A stretch of 64,000 nucleotides of DNA from the NCBI GenBank assembly GCA_028023455.1, contig JAQFVV010006727.1, positions 86,501-150,500 of the forward strand, in the 5' to 3' direction. This DNA comes from Epiperipatus broadwayi (Eukaryota; Onychophora; Udeonychophora; Euonychophora; Peripatidae). The position numbers and the translations under genes are program-made. The stretch's first letter is position 1, and the number at the start of each line of letters is the position of its first letter. Below, piece after piece: positions 12,420 to 26,233 of this stretch. The notes below the pieces were generated by a model that was not told the DNA's origin, did no database searches, and saw nothing but the letters and a program-made list of their open reading frames with translations.

Positions 12420-13984
12420 GTAAATATAATTTATAATTCTTTGGATTTAAAACACTTAGAAAAAGATGTGAAGTAATGGTTACATACTAGACAAAAAAAT
12501 GTTTACAATTTGATGAATAAATATTACTTTAATATTTTTATTAAATAATTTATCAATTAAATTATGACAAACCTGTACTTACTTATTAAATAATCTGCAA
12601 AAATCTGATTTTATAAAGGAATGTTTGGCATAAAACTTTGTCAAAAATAATTTTGTTTAAATCTAAATAATCACATAAGTATAGTTATAAATTATCTGAC
12701 TAACACAGTCAATATTAGCACACTCTAAAGTAAGATATTTTTTGAATTTTTATAGACTCTATTGAATTATGATTTTAATAATAAATACATATTTATATAA
12801 ATATTTGCTTATTTTAACAATTAATGCCTAATTAATATGAAAGTATTTCCACAAATAATTTGCTTTCTTATACTTGTCTGTGAAATATTTTAATTCAACA
12901 TATAAATATATTTAAAAAATTCAAAATTGTTACCTAATTTTAAAGTAAATCATTATTTATTTATTTAGCAAATTTATTTTTTACAAAGCATACACTGTTA
13001 GTGCTGGTCACAATCATTATAAATGAATCTTTAGAGATTCCAATCAGGAGATAGATTCAGTTGTGACTGCAATAAATCCTTCAAGTCTGACAATGTATGC
13101 ATAAATATATACAGTCATTCCCTATGTTACTCACACTGTGTTAGATGTACTATTTATTAAGGCATGTGAAAGGATCATTTATTAAATCATTGAAAATATT
13201 TTTGTTTAGAAATTAACACAAAATTGAAAGACAGAAATTTTTTAAAAATTGCATTTCTAAAAATCTGATAGGATTTTTTGAGTGATTCTGTTGTTATTCT
13301 ATTATAATATATTTGATAATTTGTATTTTATTTGACGCTTAGTTTGTTTTAGATATAAAATATATCCATTCATAATATTTATGATTCCCAGACATATAAA
13401 TGCTGATACTTTTTCATTTCACACAAAAGCTTAAGATTATTTTTAAATTAGCTAATAAATGGATAGCTATCTATAACTAACTAGAGGGTAATGAAAGCAA
13501 TAAATATGCATTGATGAGTGATAAAAAGCTAAGGGGTGCACAAATCTGTGTTGGTTAGATGGGTAATAATAGGCTGAGAATAAAACCTACAAATTATTAT
13601 ATTGTAGTTATTATAGTTTAAATGATTAATCATTTATTATTAATAATAACTGATTAATATGAATAATAAACAAGTGAAAAAGTTAAAGTGAATAATTTAG
13701 ACAAATTTATTACATGGGCCAGTGATTATTAATAATTCATAACTATCAATGGAAAATAATAACTTTCTATATTAGTTTGAGATTCACTAAAAGCAGAAAA
13801 ATATCATGTGCATAACCATAAATATTTGTCAAAAAAAATCATGCCAACCTACTCTTTGAAGGATAAATTAACTAAAAATAAATAATTGTCATAAATATGA
13901 ATTTAATTTTCTTGATAACTGGTTATAATTTTTTGTATCAAGATACAATATTATAAGAATTGGAAGTGTTGAAAAAATCATTGT

Positions 13985-14292
13985 ACCTGTTTAAAAAAAA
14001 GAATGGTATGGCTGACTGAAGAGTTGGAGGGTAGAGTAGAATGAAGTCTGATCATTAAAGTTTGAAGATTTGCTATCTTAATATAAACTAAGCACTGATT
14101 ATATGTGTGTGAATGATAGTGACTTGGACCAACTGATGAGTGCTGGTTCAGCATGAAATACATAAATTGGATATCATTTCTCTTGTATATCAATTATATG
14201 AGATAGAGTAGATAGCTAAAGAGCTGTGTTTAAATCCCTTATAATTGAGATAGAGTAGATAGCTAAAGAGCTGTGTTTAAATCCCTTATAAT
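13985..14292 (+). mobile_element. hammerhead-repeat (retrozyme-like) copy, longest single-orientation copy
   Basis: It shares with the copy at 32272 a long 5' part (tggctgactgaagagttgg, then gaagatttgctatcttaat), followed by the hammerhead region and a tRNA-like tail. Core: CTGATGA at 14133-14139, stem II GTGCTG/CAGCAT with loop GTT at 14140-14154, GAA at 14155-14157. Stem III (ATACATAA) has lost its last pairs compared with the family. The stem I inner pairs CCAA/TTGG are kept. The tail with the degenerate B box (gtgtttaaatccc) is duplicated in tandem with a 47-bp period (14200 and 14247). The copy is probably inactive. Confidence 0.75.
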
Positions 14293-14575
14293 TACATTTT
14301 ACACTTTTGTGGAGAATTTTTAACTAATTCATGAAATGCATATTGCAATTAGCTATGGAAAATAAAACATAATAATAGAACTTATGACAAAATATAGAAA
14401 CATTGTAGTAGAAATTGTTATAAATCTTTTGTGAAACCTGTCTTTTAAAAGAAACTGAGCATTCCAAAAAAGAGAGAACTCACTGTTAAACCAATTAAAC
14501 AGTTGAATTCAATTTGAGATTGATGATATGTAAATCACAAGTGGAAATTATAAATTTATAATTGTTTATCAAGAA

Positions 14576-14820
14576 CATCTAATGAAATTTATTCGATTAA
14601 GAGCTATAAAAACAAATCTAATAATTTTCAATACACTCAGTTCAAGATTGGCTAAGAACAGAAAAATACCATGTCAGTAACCAAAAATATTTAAGCGACC
14701 ATCTAATGAAATTTATTTAACTAAGAGCTTTAAAAACAAATGAAATAATTTTCAATACATTCAGTTCTAGGCTTTCTAAGATCAATGATAAAAATTTGTC
14801 AAAAACAAGAACATGTGTTA
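14576..14820. repeat. 124-bp direct duplication
   Basis: Two diverged copies start catctaatgaaatttatt at 14576 and 14700 and continue through ttttcaatacattcagttc. A related fragment with agcagaaaaatatcatgtg lies at about 13792. Origin unknown. Confidence 0.6.
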
Positions 14821-17465
14821 ACCTATTGAAGTTATAAATTAAAAAGTAAGAATAATTTTTTTAAATTTACCAGGTTTCATAGCTTGTAAATATAATTATT
14901 ATGTGTTATTAATAACATTACCCAAAAATGCAGTTATTATTAATATTATTGCTGCTAATTATTAATACTAACCAGATTTATTACAAGAACTGTAAGTCAT
15001 TATCATTAAGATACTGACCCCAACCAAGGTTAATCTTTATTAAATGAATATACATATTCTGAGATGGGGAATTATTTTTTAAGTGAAAAACAGGACCTAC
15101 ACTTTTTCTTCAAAATATAATCGTCTTCAATAAAAATAATGTTGTATATTGAATTGGTTGATAAAAGTTAAAAATAAAAAATAATGAAAAATGCAAACTC
15201 ATTTATCTACCATATGAGTAATTTTTCCCTCAAAAATGGCAAATAATCATTGTTTTTGTTTTTTTAATGATCAGTACATCCCCATTCATCCGACTTTCTA
15301 AATTAATATGGTATATTTTATAAAAAGTTAGATATCTATTCACTGATGATTAAGTGAATGCATGGGCCCATCTATTTAAAAAAAAAATCTCAATTATTTA
15401 AAATAAACTTTAATGTAGCACTGAATCTGCTCAATAAATCAAAATATGGTATAGATAGAATTGTGTTGCAGGTTAAATAATAATGTTTTCTTAAAAAGTT
15501 TAAATTATAATTGGGCTAATACTTTTTAGAAAACTGAATATACTGCAATTTCTTTTCTCTCATGCTTTATATATAATTATATTAAATATTTCTATAGAAA
15601 AGTACTTATAAAAAATGGAATACTTATATTCTTTATATTTAAACCTATTCATTTCTAATGGAAAAATGAAGTATTCTCTACTATACATTTCTAGAGATAA
15701 TATGCTTTTCTAAATAAAATTAAAAAAATTGTAACGCATTTTTAATTAAATAATTGTAACTTTCATCATTTTATATATGCAGTGCATGTGATCTGACTTC
15801 CAAGCATCTAAAATTGAAAAGAAAAAAAAAGTGACACCATAATTAATTTATTTTTTTTCTTTAATTATATCGATCTACATTCCTGCATTTTTATCACCAA
15901 TTCAAATTTGACAAATGATAATTCTGTACACATATCACACACTGTTATTCTAATTACCTATATTAAACTGCACAATAAAAAATGTCTCCATATATATATA
16001 TGTAGGAGAGAAGAAAAATGATTCCTATGTGATATAAAAAGTTTTTCATTTAAAATATAATATATACATTAGCATCAGATGTCATTAATGTTTAAGATGT
16101 AGTGGGTTTTTTTTCTTTTTCTGATGAATTTTAAAGAATAATTAAATATACAGTACAGAATAGATAGTTTAACTCAATGGATCACATTAGCCACTACCCT
16201 TATTTTTTTAGATCAATTAATCTTTGCTCCATCTCATTAGTGCTTGACCATCATTTAATTCTGTTCAAGATTCGCCATAACATCTGGCAAAAAAAAAACT
16301 AATGCTATAAGAAACTGTGGTTACAGGATAACAAACTGCTAACAATAATCAATTAGTATATGATACTCACAATATGGTAAAGCTAGTATACTTAAACATG
16401 TATGGATATATGCAGAAATTATATAATTACACAGAATGCCTAAACATCAGACAAATTTTTATAGTAAATTAACAAGATACATTCATCCCCAACATTAGAA
16501 AATATCACCTTGAATGAATGAAAACAAACAATGCTAATTTAATAACTCATCTGGGGGAAAAGGTGAATAAAAAAAAATATATTTTATCAACATTTTTGTG
16601 ATTCAAAAAATGTTCTATATTTTAAATTTTGTTATGAAATAATGAAAATATGTGATGATAGTACAAGGGTATAAGGTTAAAGGAGTTCAGTTAAGGGAAT
16701 TGTTCTTTTATTTTAAATCGTAATCAAGTGAACTAATTTGAGGGAAACTGTGGATATCTTGAAAAGGGCTATAGACAATAAAATGGGATAGAACCAAATA
16801 TGTTAAATAACAATCTTAAAAAAAAATCAACTATGAAAACTTGAAGAGTAGAACAAAAATCCATAACACTAGGAAAAGATTACCTTTTGTCTGGTAATAT
16901 GATACTTTTTGCAGATAGCAAATGATGATGTACAAAGTATACACATATGCACCTGTATTCATGTGCATAGTATTTACTGAAGATTTGATTAATATATACT
17001 TTTACTGATTATATCAGTTCATAATCCAGGTATTGTATTAGTCTTAGAGCCATTATCATATTTTTAATGTGTTTATGAGATGTGTTTCATTCATAAAATT
17101 TATGTATATATTTAATCTAATAAACATACTGACTGCAAAAGGATTTTGAATAGTCTTCCCAGATGCAAAATCGGTTAAGCATTTTTTATATCTACAACTT
17201 TATTTATATTATATTTAATAGCATAATAAAATCTAATTTTTGCCTTAAAAAAAAATTGAAGCAATTATTTTCATCCTTTGATACCTGGTTATTAAAAATT
17301 CTTAATGGTTATCACATATACTACAAATAATTGGTGCTGTGGGCATGTAAAAATAATGTTAGTATTTATTTTAAAATCAATACAATTAATTAACTTTGAT
17401 TATTACTTTAATTCTAAGTACATATATATATATGAAAATATTCCAATGCACATCACTATTAGAAA
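14821..17465. other. AT-rich spacer, no gene recognised
   Basis: Low-complexity A/T-rich DNA. I saw no transposon signature, RNA gene or convincing reading frame. Confidence 0.6.
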
Positions 17466-17616
17466 ATATTCAAATCATCCTTTAAAACATTATGATATTT
17501 CAACAACACACTCTCTGTAAATAAATATAAAGTCTGAACTTCAATTTCAGACTTTATATTTATTCACAGAGAGCTTTGCTGAAATATCATAATCTTTGGG
17601 TGGGAGATTTGAATAT
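17466..17616. repeat. long near-perfect hairpin (foldback element)
   Basis: Two arms of about 70 bases face each other across an eight-base centre near 17539-17546. The arms share atattcaaatc, ttatgatatttca, ctctctgtaaataaata and aaagtctgaa in mirror image, with a few mismatches. It has the layout of a palindromic MITE. An open frame over the left arm (17305-17520) is incidental. Confidence 0.75.
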
Positions 17617-18470
17617 ATATATTTCAAATAATACATTCATAATTGAAAACATACAAAGAGAATCATATTCATCCAAAGTCTCCTAGAAAAAATCTAGGTC
17701 CCATATTAAATTCTATTTCATTATCAGCCTTTCTTATCAAACTAACATAATTAAACAAGTCTTTTTACATATTAACATTAATTGATTTACCTACTTTATT
17801 GTACAAATTATATATTCAAGTTGTTTTTTTTTCACTTTCTCATATGCAAATCATTTTTAAATTTATATATATTATATTCAGTAGCAATTGTAATCCTCCT
17901 GCTAGTTATCTCATAAACCTTTTAATTGTTTACAAAATTTTCGAAAATACATCAGGCAGTACATAATTGTATTATTCTATCTGGTTCTAAATAATTGTGA
18001 TCAAATGGTGTTAACATCATCTTTTATAATAACTACCCAAACCATATATCAATAATAAGATATGGGGGGGGGGGGTTTAACAAAATAAGCAAAAGAAAAT
18101 AAAAAAGTAAAAAACTAAAAATATATGCATATACATCTCATGAAAGATAATTAGAGGAAGATAAAATTCAATATAGATTTCAATATAAGAATTATAATTA
18201 ATAGGCATTACAAAGTAGTACTTTTAAATCTACAACACATTTAAAACTTGTATTAAAGTTAAAATGTATGCTCATTGTTTTAGTGTTAGCCAGTTCAGTA
18301 GAATTTTGTAAAACAATATATATGAAGACTTTCTTGAAAAATATATGATAAAAAAATAAATGATCGTATATTAAAGTATTATTTGGATCAACATTGTTTA
18401 CTTCTCCAGAGTGATACAAATACAGAAACTAAGACAAACAATGTTGATCGAAGACAGATATATTAATCTA
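17617..18470. other. AT-rich spacer with a G run
   Basis: No gene seen. It holds a 12-base G run at 18064-18075 followed by tttaac, as near 3219. The minus frame 18198-18419 has no recognisable product. Confidence 0.55.
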
Positions 18471-18475
18471 TACCA

Positions 18476-19045
18476 AGGATGGACAAACTATGGTGTGCAT
18501 GTCACATCTTGTCCAGAAAAACAGTTTTTAAAAAGCCCATGAAAAAATGTAATTTTTATTTCTTATTTTATTACAAAATGTTAAATTATATAAACAAGTA
18601 TGTCACATTAATTTTAAAAAACATGTATAAAAGTAGGTTACATTAATTTTTGAATTATTAGTAAACAGGGAATTAAGTTATGCCAAATCGGAAGTACTCA
18701 TGAACAGATATTGTTGCCAAACAATAGGTATTTAAGTTAGTCTACAAAGATCGTGGCAACAAAATTTCATTGCAAAATTTTGTTCATTCTCAAATCATTG
18801 TTGGCCCAAAATTCAGTCAAATATAAATGAAGTTGGACATTCTAAAATTGTAGGAAACAGATTTTAAAAGCTTTATTTCATGAACATTCATTGTAAATAT
18901 AAATTATTTTCCAGTATGTTCACAATAATTTCCTCTATTATGAATATCTCATGTAATAAAAAGTATAACTTATTTTTTAAGTGGTCCACTAGTAAGAAAA
19001 GTCTTTGTAGGCCACAATCAAAAAAAAAAAAAAATGGTTCACATC
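18476..19045. mobile_element. hAT-like non-autonomous relic
   Basis: The left edge (ggatggacaaactatgg) and the reverse of the right edge (gatgtgaaccatttttt, then gattgtggcctacaaag) look like decayed ends of the widespread hAT group whose ends read like gggtgggcaaactatggcc. The interior of about 570 bp has no transposase frame. The family is assigned from remembered end motifs only. The expected 8-bp target duplication was not clearly found. Confidence 0.45.
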
Positions 19046-19499
19046 TAATCTAAAAACATTTTGATTTCTTTATGAGATGTTAAACGAAATGAGCAGAGAA
19101 AATTCCTAATATCCAATCTGTGGTTGCTATTGTTGCAGCAGTTATTACTATATTACTATTCGTATTGTAAATAAACATGAATGAGCTGCTTTCCAATACT
19201 CCTCACCCTGCATAGTGAGAATTATTGACTTTTACCTCTGAGTTTAAAATCAAGAAACATTATGATCTTTCTTCTTTTTGCTTGATAATTTTTAAATTAA
19301 AAAACCAATTGAGTTTTCTTGAAAGCAGCATGAATGTTTGTGATTTTGTTTTTTCTTATAGATATTTACAATCATGACAGATGAAACTAAATTATGGTAA
19401 TTATTCCCAGTAGCCTGTAAAATCACTAACCAAAACAACTACTGTAAATTGAAATCAGAGAATGCTAAAAATTCCATGATTGCAAACTCAAATTGTCAA

Positions 19500-21826
19500 T
19501 TAATAATCTTTAATTTAGTACCTTCAACTATAGATCCTTTTAAGTGAGAGAAAATTATAGAAATTGGAGTAAGATCTAATAGAATATGAGACATTGTTTG
19601 ACTATATAAAGATAGAAGAAAATATGAATAATTAATTGGTTTAAAAAGTGGACGTAATGTACTGCAAAGGCACAAATTTTGGGACCACAAGTGGAGTAAT
19701 GGCATTGTCAAGAGGTGATCATATATCAGAGAGAATAGCAAGATTACTTATTCAAATTATTGGAAGATATCAAATAGATAATTCAATTTATGTCCCAACA
19801 AGTTATCATTATGATGAAAAAAAATAGAAGTTATTTACATGGATGTACAAAACATTTTTCTTCAGATCAAACAACATTTTAAATTTGACAATTAAAATTT
19901 TAATATTAGAATTGATAAACAATTGAAGGATGAAGGTGTTATAGATAAATTCAGTTATAGTGATAGAAGTGAGAGAGTATTGAGACTTGTGGAGTTCAGA
20001 TAAAAATAAAAACTATATTATGAATTCTTTCTTTGAGAAAAATGCTAAATTTGAAAGAGATAAGGAGAATCCAAGTGAAGATGCAACAGAACTGAATTAT
20101 GTTTTAATTAACAGAAAATGCTTCTTAAGATTGTAATTTTCTAAATAGGCAACACAGAAATGATCATCATTTAGTGAGATGTCTGATCCATATTAATTCA
20201 AAATTAAAGATATGAAAATTATTACGAAATAAAATACTAACAATTGTATTCCTAACCTTCAGAAACACTTCAATGAATTTAAATTATAATTTGCAAACAA
20301 TTTAAAAATATTAACAGATCTTGAAGATGGTTCAGACTTGACTGAAATCAATAAGAAGATAACTGTTATTCTATTAAGAATTGCAAAAAGAATAGGTGGT
20401 ACAAAAACACAGCTATTTACTAGTAAATTTTCTCTTAAGACAAGACAATGAATGAAAAAGAAAGATCTATAAAAAAAATCTTTTAAATGATCTAATAAAA
20501 AAAATTGAATATGTATAGTTTTGTAAAATGATATGAAAAAAGAGTTTTAATGATATAAGAAAATATAATTGTGAAATGATAAGAAAAGCTATAGAAAAAA
20601 TATCTCAAAAGGATACAAAACCATCTTAGTATTGAAAGGAAAGTTATTTCAGTAATAAAAAGAAGAAAAATTAATCTATTACCAAAATGACAGAAGACAT
20701 TAGAAATGTATGGAAAAATTCTCTAAATAATTATTTAGTAATGGAGAACAAGAAAACAAGGTATCATTTATAATTTCTTTGTTCTAAATTGCCTATAAAG
20801 GATAACCTGCAGGAAATGATAGAATTATTATTCATATTTTAATTAATAGATAAATTCTTGACGAAGTTATTGGAAAAATGTAATAGTAATAGTGATATTT
20901 AGAAAAAGTGATGAAGTTATTAAAAAATTATAAACCTAGTACTCATCTTCTATCAGTTCAATATAAAATCTTTAACAATATAAAATCTTTAACAAAATAA
21001 TTATGACTTATTTATATTGAACTTTAGATTCTAATCAATCAAAAAAACAAGCAGGATCTAAAAGTAATTTATTGCAGGGTATCATATCCAAGTGGTAAGA
21101 GAAGTTTATAAAGATCCAATAAAACTTGCTATTACACTTTGCATTTGCAGATCATGAAAAATTATTTGATTTAATAAGCATTTTCGTGTTAATTAAATCA
21201 TGCGATCATCAAGATAAAGACCCAGAACATTGCCATTTATCAAAATGCAACAGCAGTGATTAGATGAAAATATGATGGATGAAATTAATCATAAATTAAA
21301 CTTGGGTGAAGTGCTTTTGGCAGAAATACTATTAAAAGTACATATGTCGAAATATTTGAAAAATTTTTAATAGATGTGTTTTATCAGTTTTTATCATAGG
21401 TGTGAAACATGTACATTTAATAGAAGATCAATATAGAGGCTTTAGATTGACAAAATATGGAGAATTATAGATTAGATGTAAAAAAACGAAATTAAAAATG
21501 GAATACATGGTTGAGAATACAAAGAGTTATCACAGACATACTTAAAAGAATTAAGATATTTAAATGGAGCTGAAGTGAAAATAATTCTAGAAAGGATGAT
21601 AATAGATAGACAATCTTAAATTTTAAAATAAATATCAAGAAGTTGTAAAAGATTTAGAAAGAGTCTGTGTGTGAGATTGATGAATAAAATAGTAAATTCT
21701 GTCTGCTGTGACATGAAGAAGAAAGCTAGAAATTGAAGAAACAAAATTAACTTTGGAAAGAGCTTCATCCTGTAATAGATCAATAGTTGATAAAATTAAT
21801 GATGATAATAATATATGAAGATATTT
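19500..21826 (+). pseudogene. RTE-type LINE, near full length but decayed (endonuclease plus reverse transcriptase)
   Basis: Many stop codons and shifts, but family blocks follow in the right order. Endonuclease: RIARLLIQIIGRYQIDNSIY then VPTSYH (19730-19830), an NSFFEKNAKF block (20020-20060), ELNYVLINRK (about 20095) and DHHLVRC (about 20165). Reverse transcriptase: NYKPSTHLLSVQYK (about 20930-20970) and FADHEKLFDL (about 21140-21175), the counterpart of the usual FVDYEKAFD motif A. The 3' end has the INFGKSFIL block (about 21750) followed by a short taatgatgataataata tail, typical of RTE elements. It would have encoded an APE-like nuclease and reverse transcriptase for target-primed retrotransposition. 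It is inactive now. The 5' limit is uncertain. Confidence 0.85.
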
Positions 21827-22579
21827 ATTTTATATATTATTTTATTATACCAAAATCATGTTGAAAAGGCTGATCTTTAATGTATTATAAAATCCATTTT
21901 TGTAATGCTCAATGTTGGCAATTATGATCTCAAATATCAAAATAACTATGAATGTGTTTATTTTTAATTATATATATTGGTCAAAGAAAAAATGAAAATA
22001 GCAAATTCTTTTATCTTAAATATATTAGCAACTGAAAATATTGAAGTCGTAAATCTTGAGTATTGCATAATTGAGTAGCAATTTATAACTAATTAAATGT
22101 ATTCCCAATTAATTTATTCTATTTGGTAGAAATATACACCAAATTATTTGAAATATAAGATATCCCCAAATTTAAAACACAGTATGATTTTTTGATCAGA
22201 AAATTGGAAAAAATATTTTAAATGATTTTATTGAAAATTAAGAAACATTTTTATTTTCATAAATAAGAACTAATATAAATATGATAAGCTCACCTAATTG
22301 ATTACCAATCTTCTTCAATTATATCTTCATTTTCAAAACTTGAATTCTTGTGGATATATCATTTTTAGGCCATTTAAATCATTAGCAATACAACATTTTA
22401 AGAAACAATTTTTTTTAAATAAATTTCTTCAGGTATATCCTTCCAAAACTGCAAAAACCCACTCAAAATTATATGTATATTGTTTGCATCACAAAGTCTT
22501 TTTTCTTTTTTTCATCTAAATAATTTGTTGTTTTTTTTTTCAAAAGAAAAAAAGATTTTAAAGTAAGGTATTGACATTT

Positions 22580-23400
22580 AATGTTACCGGTAAATCTTTT
22601 TTCTTTTGATTAAAAACCTTTTTTTAAAATGCAAACTGATAATTTATCAGATTATTAAAGTAAATGAATGTTTTTTTTTTTAAAATTTCTCTATAATTGA
22701 CAAAAATAATATTTAGCAGTCAACATAAACTGTATTTTTGTCATTCAATTACAAATTGCAGCCATACATCATTGACTTCTTTCTCAATTTGCTTTTATAC
22801 AAAAGTAAATTTTTCTATTAAAATCTGAATCATTCTTCTAAAATAATTAATATTTTCATAAATATTTTCTAAAAAAAATATATAATAAATTTATAAAATA
22901 AAATTCTAAAACATGTTTTCACTTTGAAAATCAAAACAAAAGTATCAGAACTGTCAAAATTAATAACAGGTACTCTCTTGTGTAGAGAACAAGAAACAAC
23001 CAATTAGAGTTAAAGGCAGGTTCCTATCTCATTGTTGTATTGATTTATTAGTTGTAAAAAAATTCTAAAGGTAATTCAGTTTTCTTGATAAAATAATGGT
23101 AAAATTGGCAAAATAATGTTAAAAGATTCTAAAACACACTTTCACTTTGAAAATCAAAATGAAGATTTTGGAACTACCAAAATTGTTTGCAGGCACTTTA
23201 TTGTGTAGAGAACAAGAATCAATCAATTGGAGAGAATTGTAAAAAAATTCTAAAGGTTATTCAATAGTTTTCTCAGTAAATAATAGTAAAATTGGCAGAA
23301 TAATGTTAAAAGTAGCATTTAAGAGAATTAAAGCTGTTTATAAAATTAATCCAAAAATATTGGCATTTAATGTTAAATCATTTTCTTTTGATTAAAAAAG
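22580..23400. repeat. tandem repeat, period about 221 bp, with flanking related ends
   Basis: Units start at about 22902 and 23124 and share attctaaaacac, cactttgaaaatcaaaa, tgtgtagagaacaagaa and gtaaaattggcaaaataatg. Sequences with ggcatttaatgttaaatc and tttcttttgattaaaaa occur both before (22580) and after (23345) the array, so a larger direct duplication is possible. No coding sense. Confidence 0.65.
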
Positions 23401-24448
23401 ATTTAACATGCTATTCTACATAGATATATCAATGATAGTGATCATAATGCTATGTGCATGTATAGCATAAAGCAAAGATCCACAGAAATAAGATGTTAAA
23501 AGTATTAGCTTGAATTTAAACAAATTTAAGCATTACAAAATAATTGTATTAAGTTCCTAAAATATTATTCTCATTATTAACACAGTTCTTTTAAAAAAAG
23601 TAAGACCAAGTAACATTTAACAATAAGGCCATAAACATTCAGTCATAGCTCAACTTAACCACAAGTCATATTAAAAATTGGCAGTATAATAGTCACATTT
23701 AAATAAATTGCCATCTTAGTATGTTTTTTGTGTTTGTTTAGAAGCATGGAGCACTTTATGCATATATAAATGTGGGAAATTATATATGTAACATAAAAGC
23801 TAACAAGATAAGAGGTATATATGAAAAGATATTAAATGAAAAAAACTAAAAAATAACCAAGATATTGTTACAAATTTTAAATGATTAAGTATCTATGCAA
23901 AATATCCTGTGCATTGGAAATAACTAAGGCACTAGTACTACTATAAATTAATTTGTATATTGTCTCAATCTGTCTCTATTAAGAGAATGAAGAGAAAATA
24001 GCTCAGTTATTAAAGGTAAAAAGATTTTAAATGTTGAGATATTAATATTAACTCAAACAATTTTTTATTTTTAATATTCATGGTGCAGATACATCTTATC
24101 TTAAATGTTTAATTGAATGGCATGTATGATAAGTACTTCCTATCTAATGATTAATCAAATGGTTATTATAAAATCTAAAAAATGGTTTCTCAAATATTCC
24201 CATCTTATTTAAGCCCAAATAGAACACCTATTATAGCATATCTGATATAACAGTGTCAGATAATAGTCATAAAAGAAATGTAATAATGCCTTATGATAAT
24301 AAAATTATTATTTAATTGCATAAGTAGACATCAAAAAATAATAAATTAATAAATGTTTAACCATTTAAAAACAGGAAAGATTTTCATTGATTTAAATATA
24401 TTTATTCTAGCTTAGGATCATAATCATAGCTTTATACATTTAATCTCT
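23401..24448. other. AT-rich spacer, no gene recognised
   Basis: No reading frame, RNA gene or repeat signature that I can support. Confidence 0.55.
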
Positions 24449-25386
24449 TTAAAATCTCATCTTGTATTTGTTTAGTTTATAGGATTTGCATAAAATTAAA
24501 TTTGTTGTTTTTATATTCAAATCAATGTAAAAAAATGTTAGAGACCATTTTTTGGATAAAGGGATGTTAGCTTTTTTATTTAATGTGTGTTTGTCTTTGG
24601 CTATAGTCCATGACTCTTTCGACTTTCTCTTTCTCTCTCTCTCTTTTGGTGATATAATGTTTGCCTTAGAAAGACTGAATGTTTGGCCTGACTGCTGCTC
24701 ATGATCCAAAAATATTGAATATTTACTGTTTTTTACCCTATTGTATAGATAATTGTGTTGGGCCAGTCTTGTGGACAGGTTAGCCCTAGTTTCTCCATAT
24801 TATGCATTTAAGCAATTCAAATATTTTTATGCTTTTTTATATAATACTTGATGTGCAGCCTTCCTAGGTATCTTGTTTTTGGAGTTGTTTAACAACTTAT
24901 TTAAAAAAGGAGATGACCAGAAACTTATATTTATCGGTACATGTTTCTTAATTTCTGGGTGATCTTTGACACATAAGGGTGACTTAGTCCATTTTTTCTC
25001 TGCAGAGCAAAGTTGTAATGAGTTCCTAACTTTGTTGTAAAATTTTTCTATTGTAGCATTAATTTTTTTTGAAGTTATTCGTGTATGTCTACATTGTTTC
25101 TCTGATCTGCTTCATATATATATAATTTCAAGTTACTATGAAGAAAATATTTCAGTCCTGCATATTTATGGGACATAGGGGTTAATGAACTAAGATGTAT
25201 GATTCCTCTCACAGTTAAGTGGCAATAACATTTTAACTTGAATAATGCTATCAACACGAACAATGCTATTTTACTATTCAAACGTAAAATCACTACTGTG
25301 ACCGATAGTAACAATGACTGTTTTTTGTCAAATTGGAAATGTGAATATATTACACATATGTATGTTGTAAACACAAGCATACACAA
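24449..25386 (-). pseudogene. Penelope-like element, 3' part with GIY-YIG endonuclease domain
   Basis: Minus-strand frames carry Penelope-family blocks in order. An RT tail block, IIHLSSLTPMSHKYAGLKYF (25386-25075 frame), matches the usual block in which a His/Asn-rich strand precedes HKLAAFR. A linker PEIKKHVPINISFWSS follows, then a GIY-YIG-like region with YGETRANLSTRLAQH and KRKSKESWTI (about 24810-24590). The last stretch stays open as a frame at 24449-24709, which begins at TTG with no ATG. Stops interrupt the region between, and the catalytic GIY and YIG tripeptides are lost or unreadable. The RT core is missing upstream, where the Merlin-like element begins about 290 bp away. Such elements encode an RT joined to a GIY-YIG nuclease. 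Confidence 0.75.
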
Positions 25387-26233
25387 ACAGTACTGTAATT
25401 TATAATAAAGTTATAGCCAATAAAACAATTATCATTAAAAATCAAAATAGTTTAAATCGGCACCTATAATAGATTTGAAAATCCTAAATAAAATATCTAC
25501 TAATTAAAAAAAAACAATCTTCCAAAACAGATTCTCAGAGATAGTAAAAATTTAGTACATTAAGCTTCATTAATATCCAATAGATATAGTTTTCTTTTGC
25601 TTTTGTTTTGTCATTAAATTGAATAAATATTTCAAATTAATAAAAACAATTGCTTCAATATTTATTTTGAAATAATGGTTCTAGTAAACTATTAACTGTG
25701 CAGCCTTTGGTGGTGCTGTTTCTGTGTAAAAACACAGAATTATACCGCTTTCGCGGCCCAACCTACGGCTAACATACGAGTGATCATTAATATACAAGTA
25801 GATCGTATGTAGTGGTTATAATACGTGGCCAATTCTTCCGTGTTCAATAACATTACGTCTACTAACAATACTATGATCGTATAGTTTGCCGTTGATTTCA
25901 TTGCGGGTTGAATTCCTATGCATATTGACAGAATTTGTATTGTCGCTAGAATTTAAGATGAGAGTGTGAGATTGTCATCTTTTTCAAGTGTTTATTTGAT
26001 GTTTATGATTTTCTGTATTTCCCAACTGAAAGATTTTTGCGTACTAGTAATTTTCAGCGTATTATTGATATTTGTCAAAAAAAATTTTTTTTTTTTTGGC
26101 TAATTTTGGCTTTTTGAGGGGTCAAAAAAAACAAAATAAAATTTCTCAAGGTCTCTGGCAGACGATTGGAGTTGTTTGCGGGAAAATACCATTTCTGTCG
26201 TGACTCGGACGAGAGTTGAAAAAGAAGAACAAA

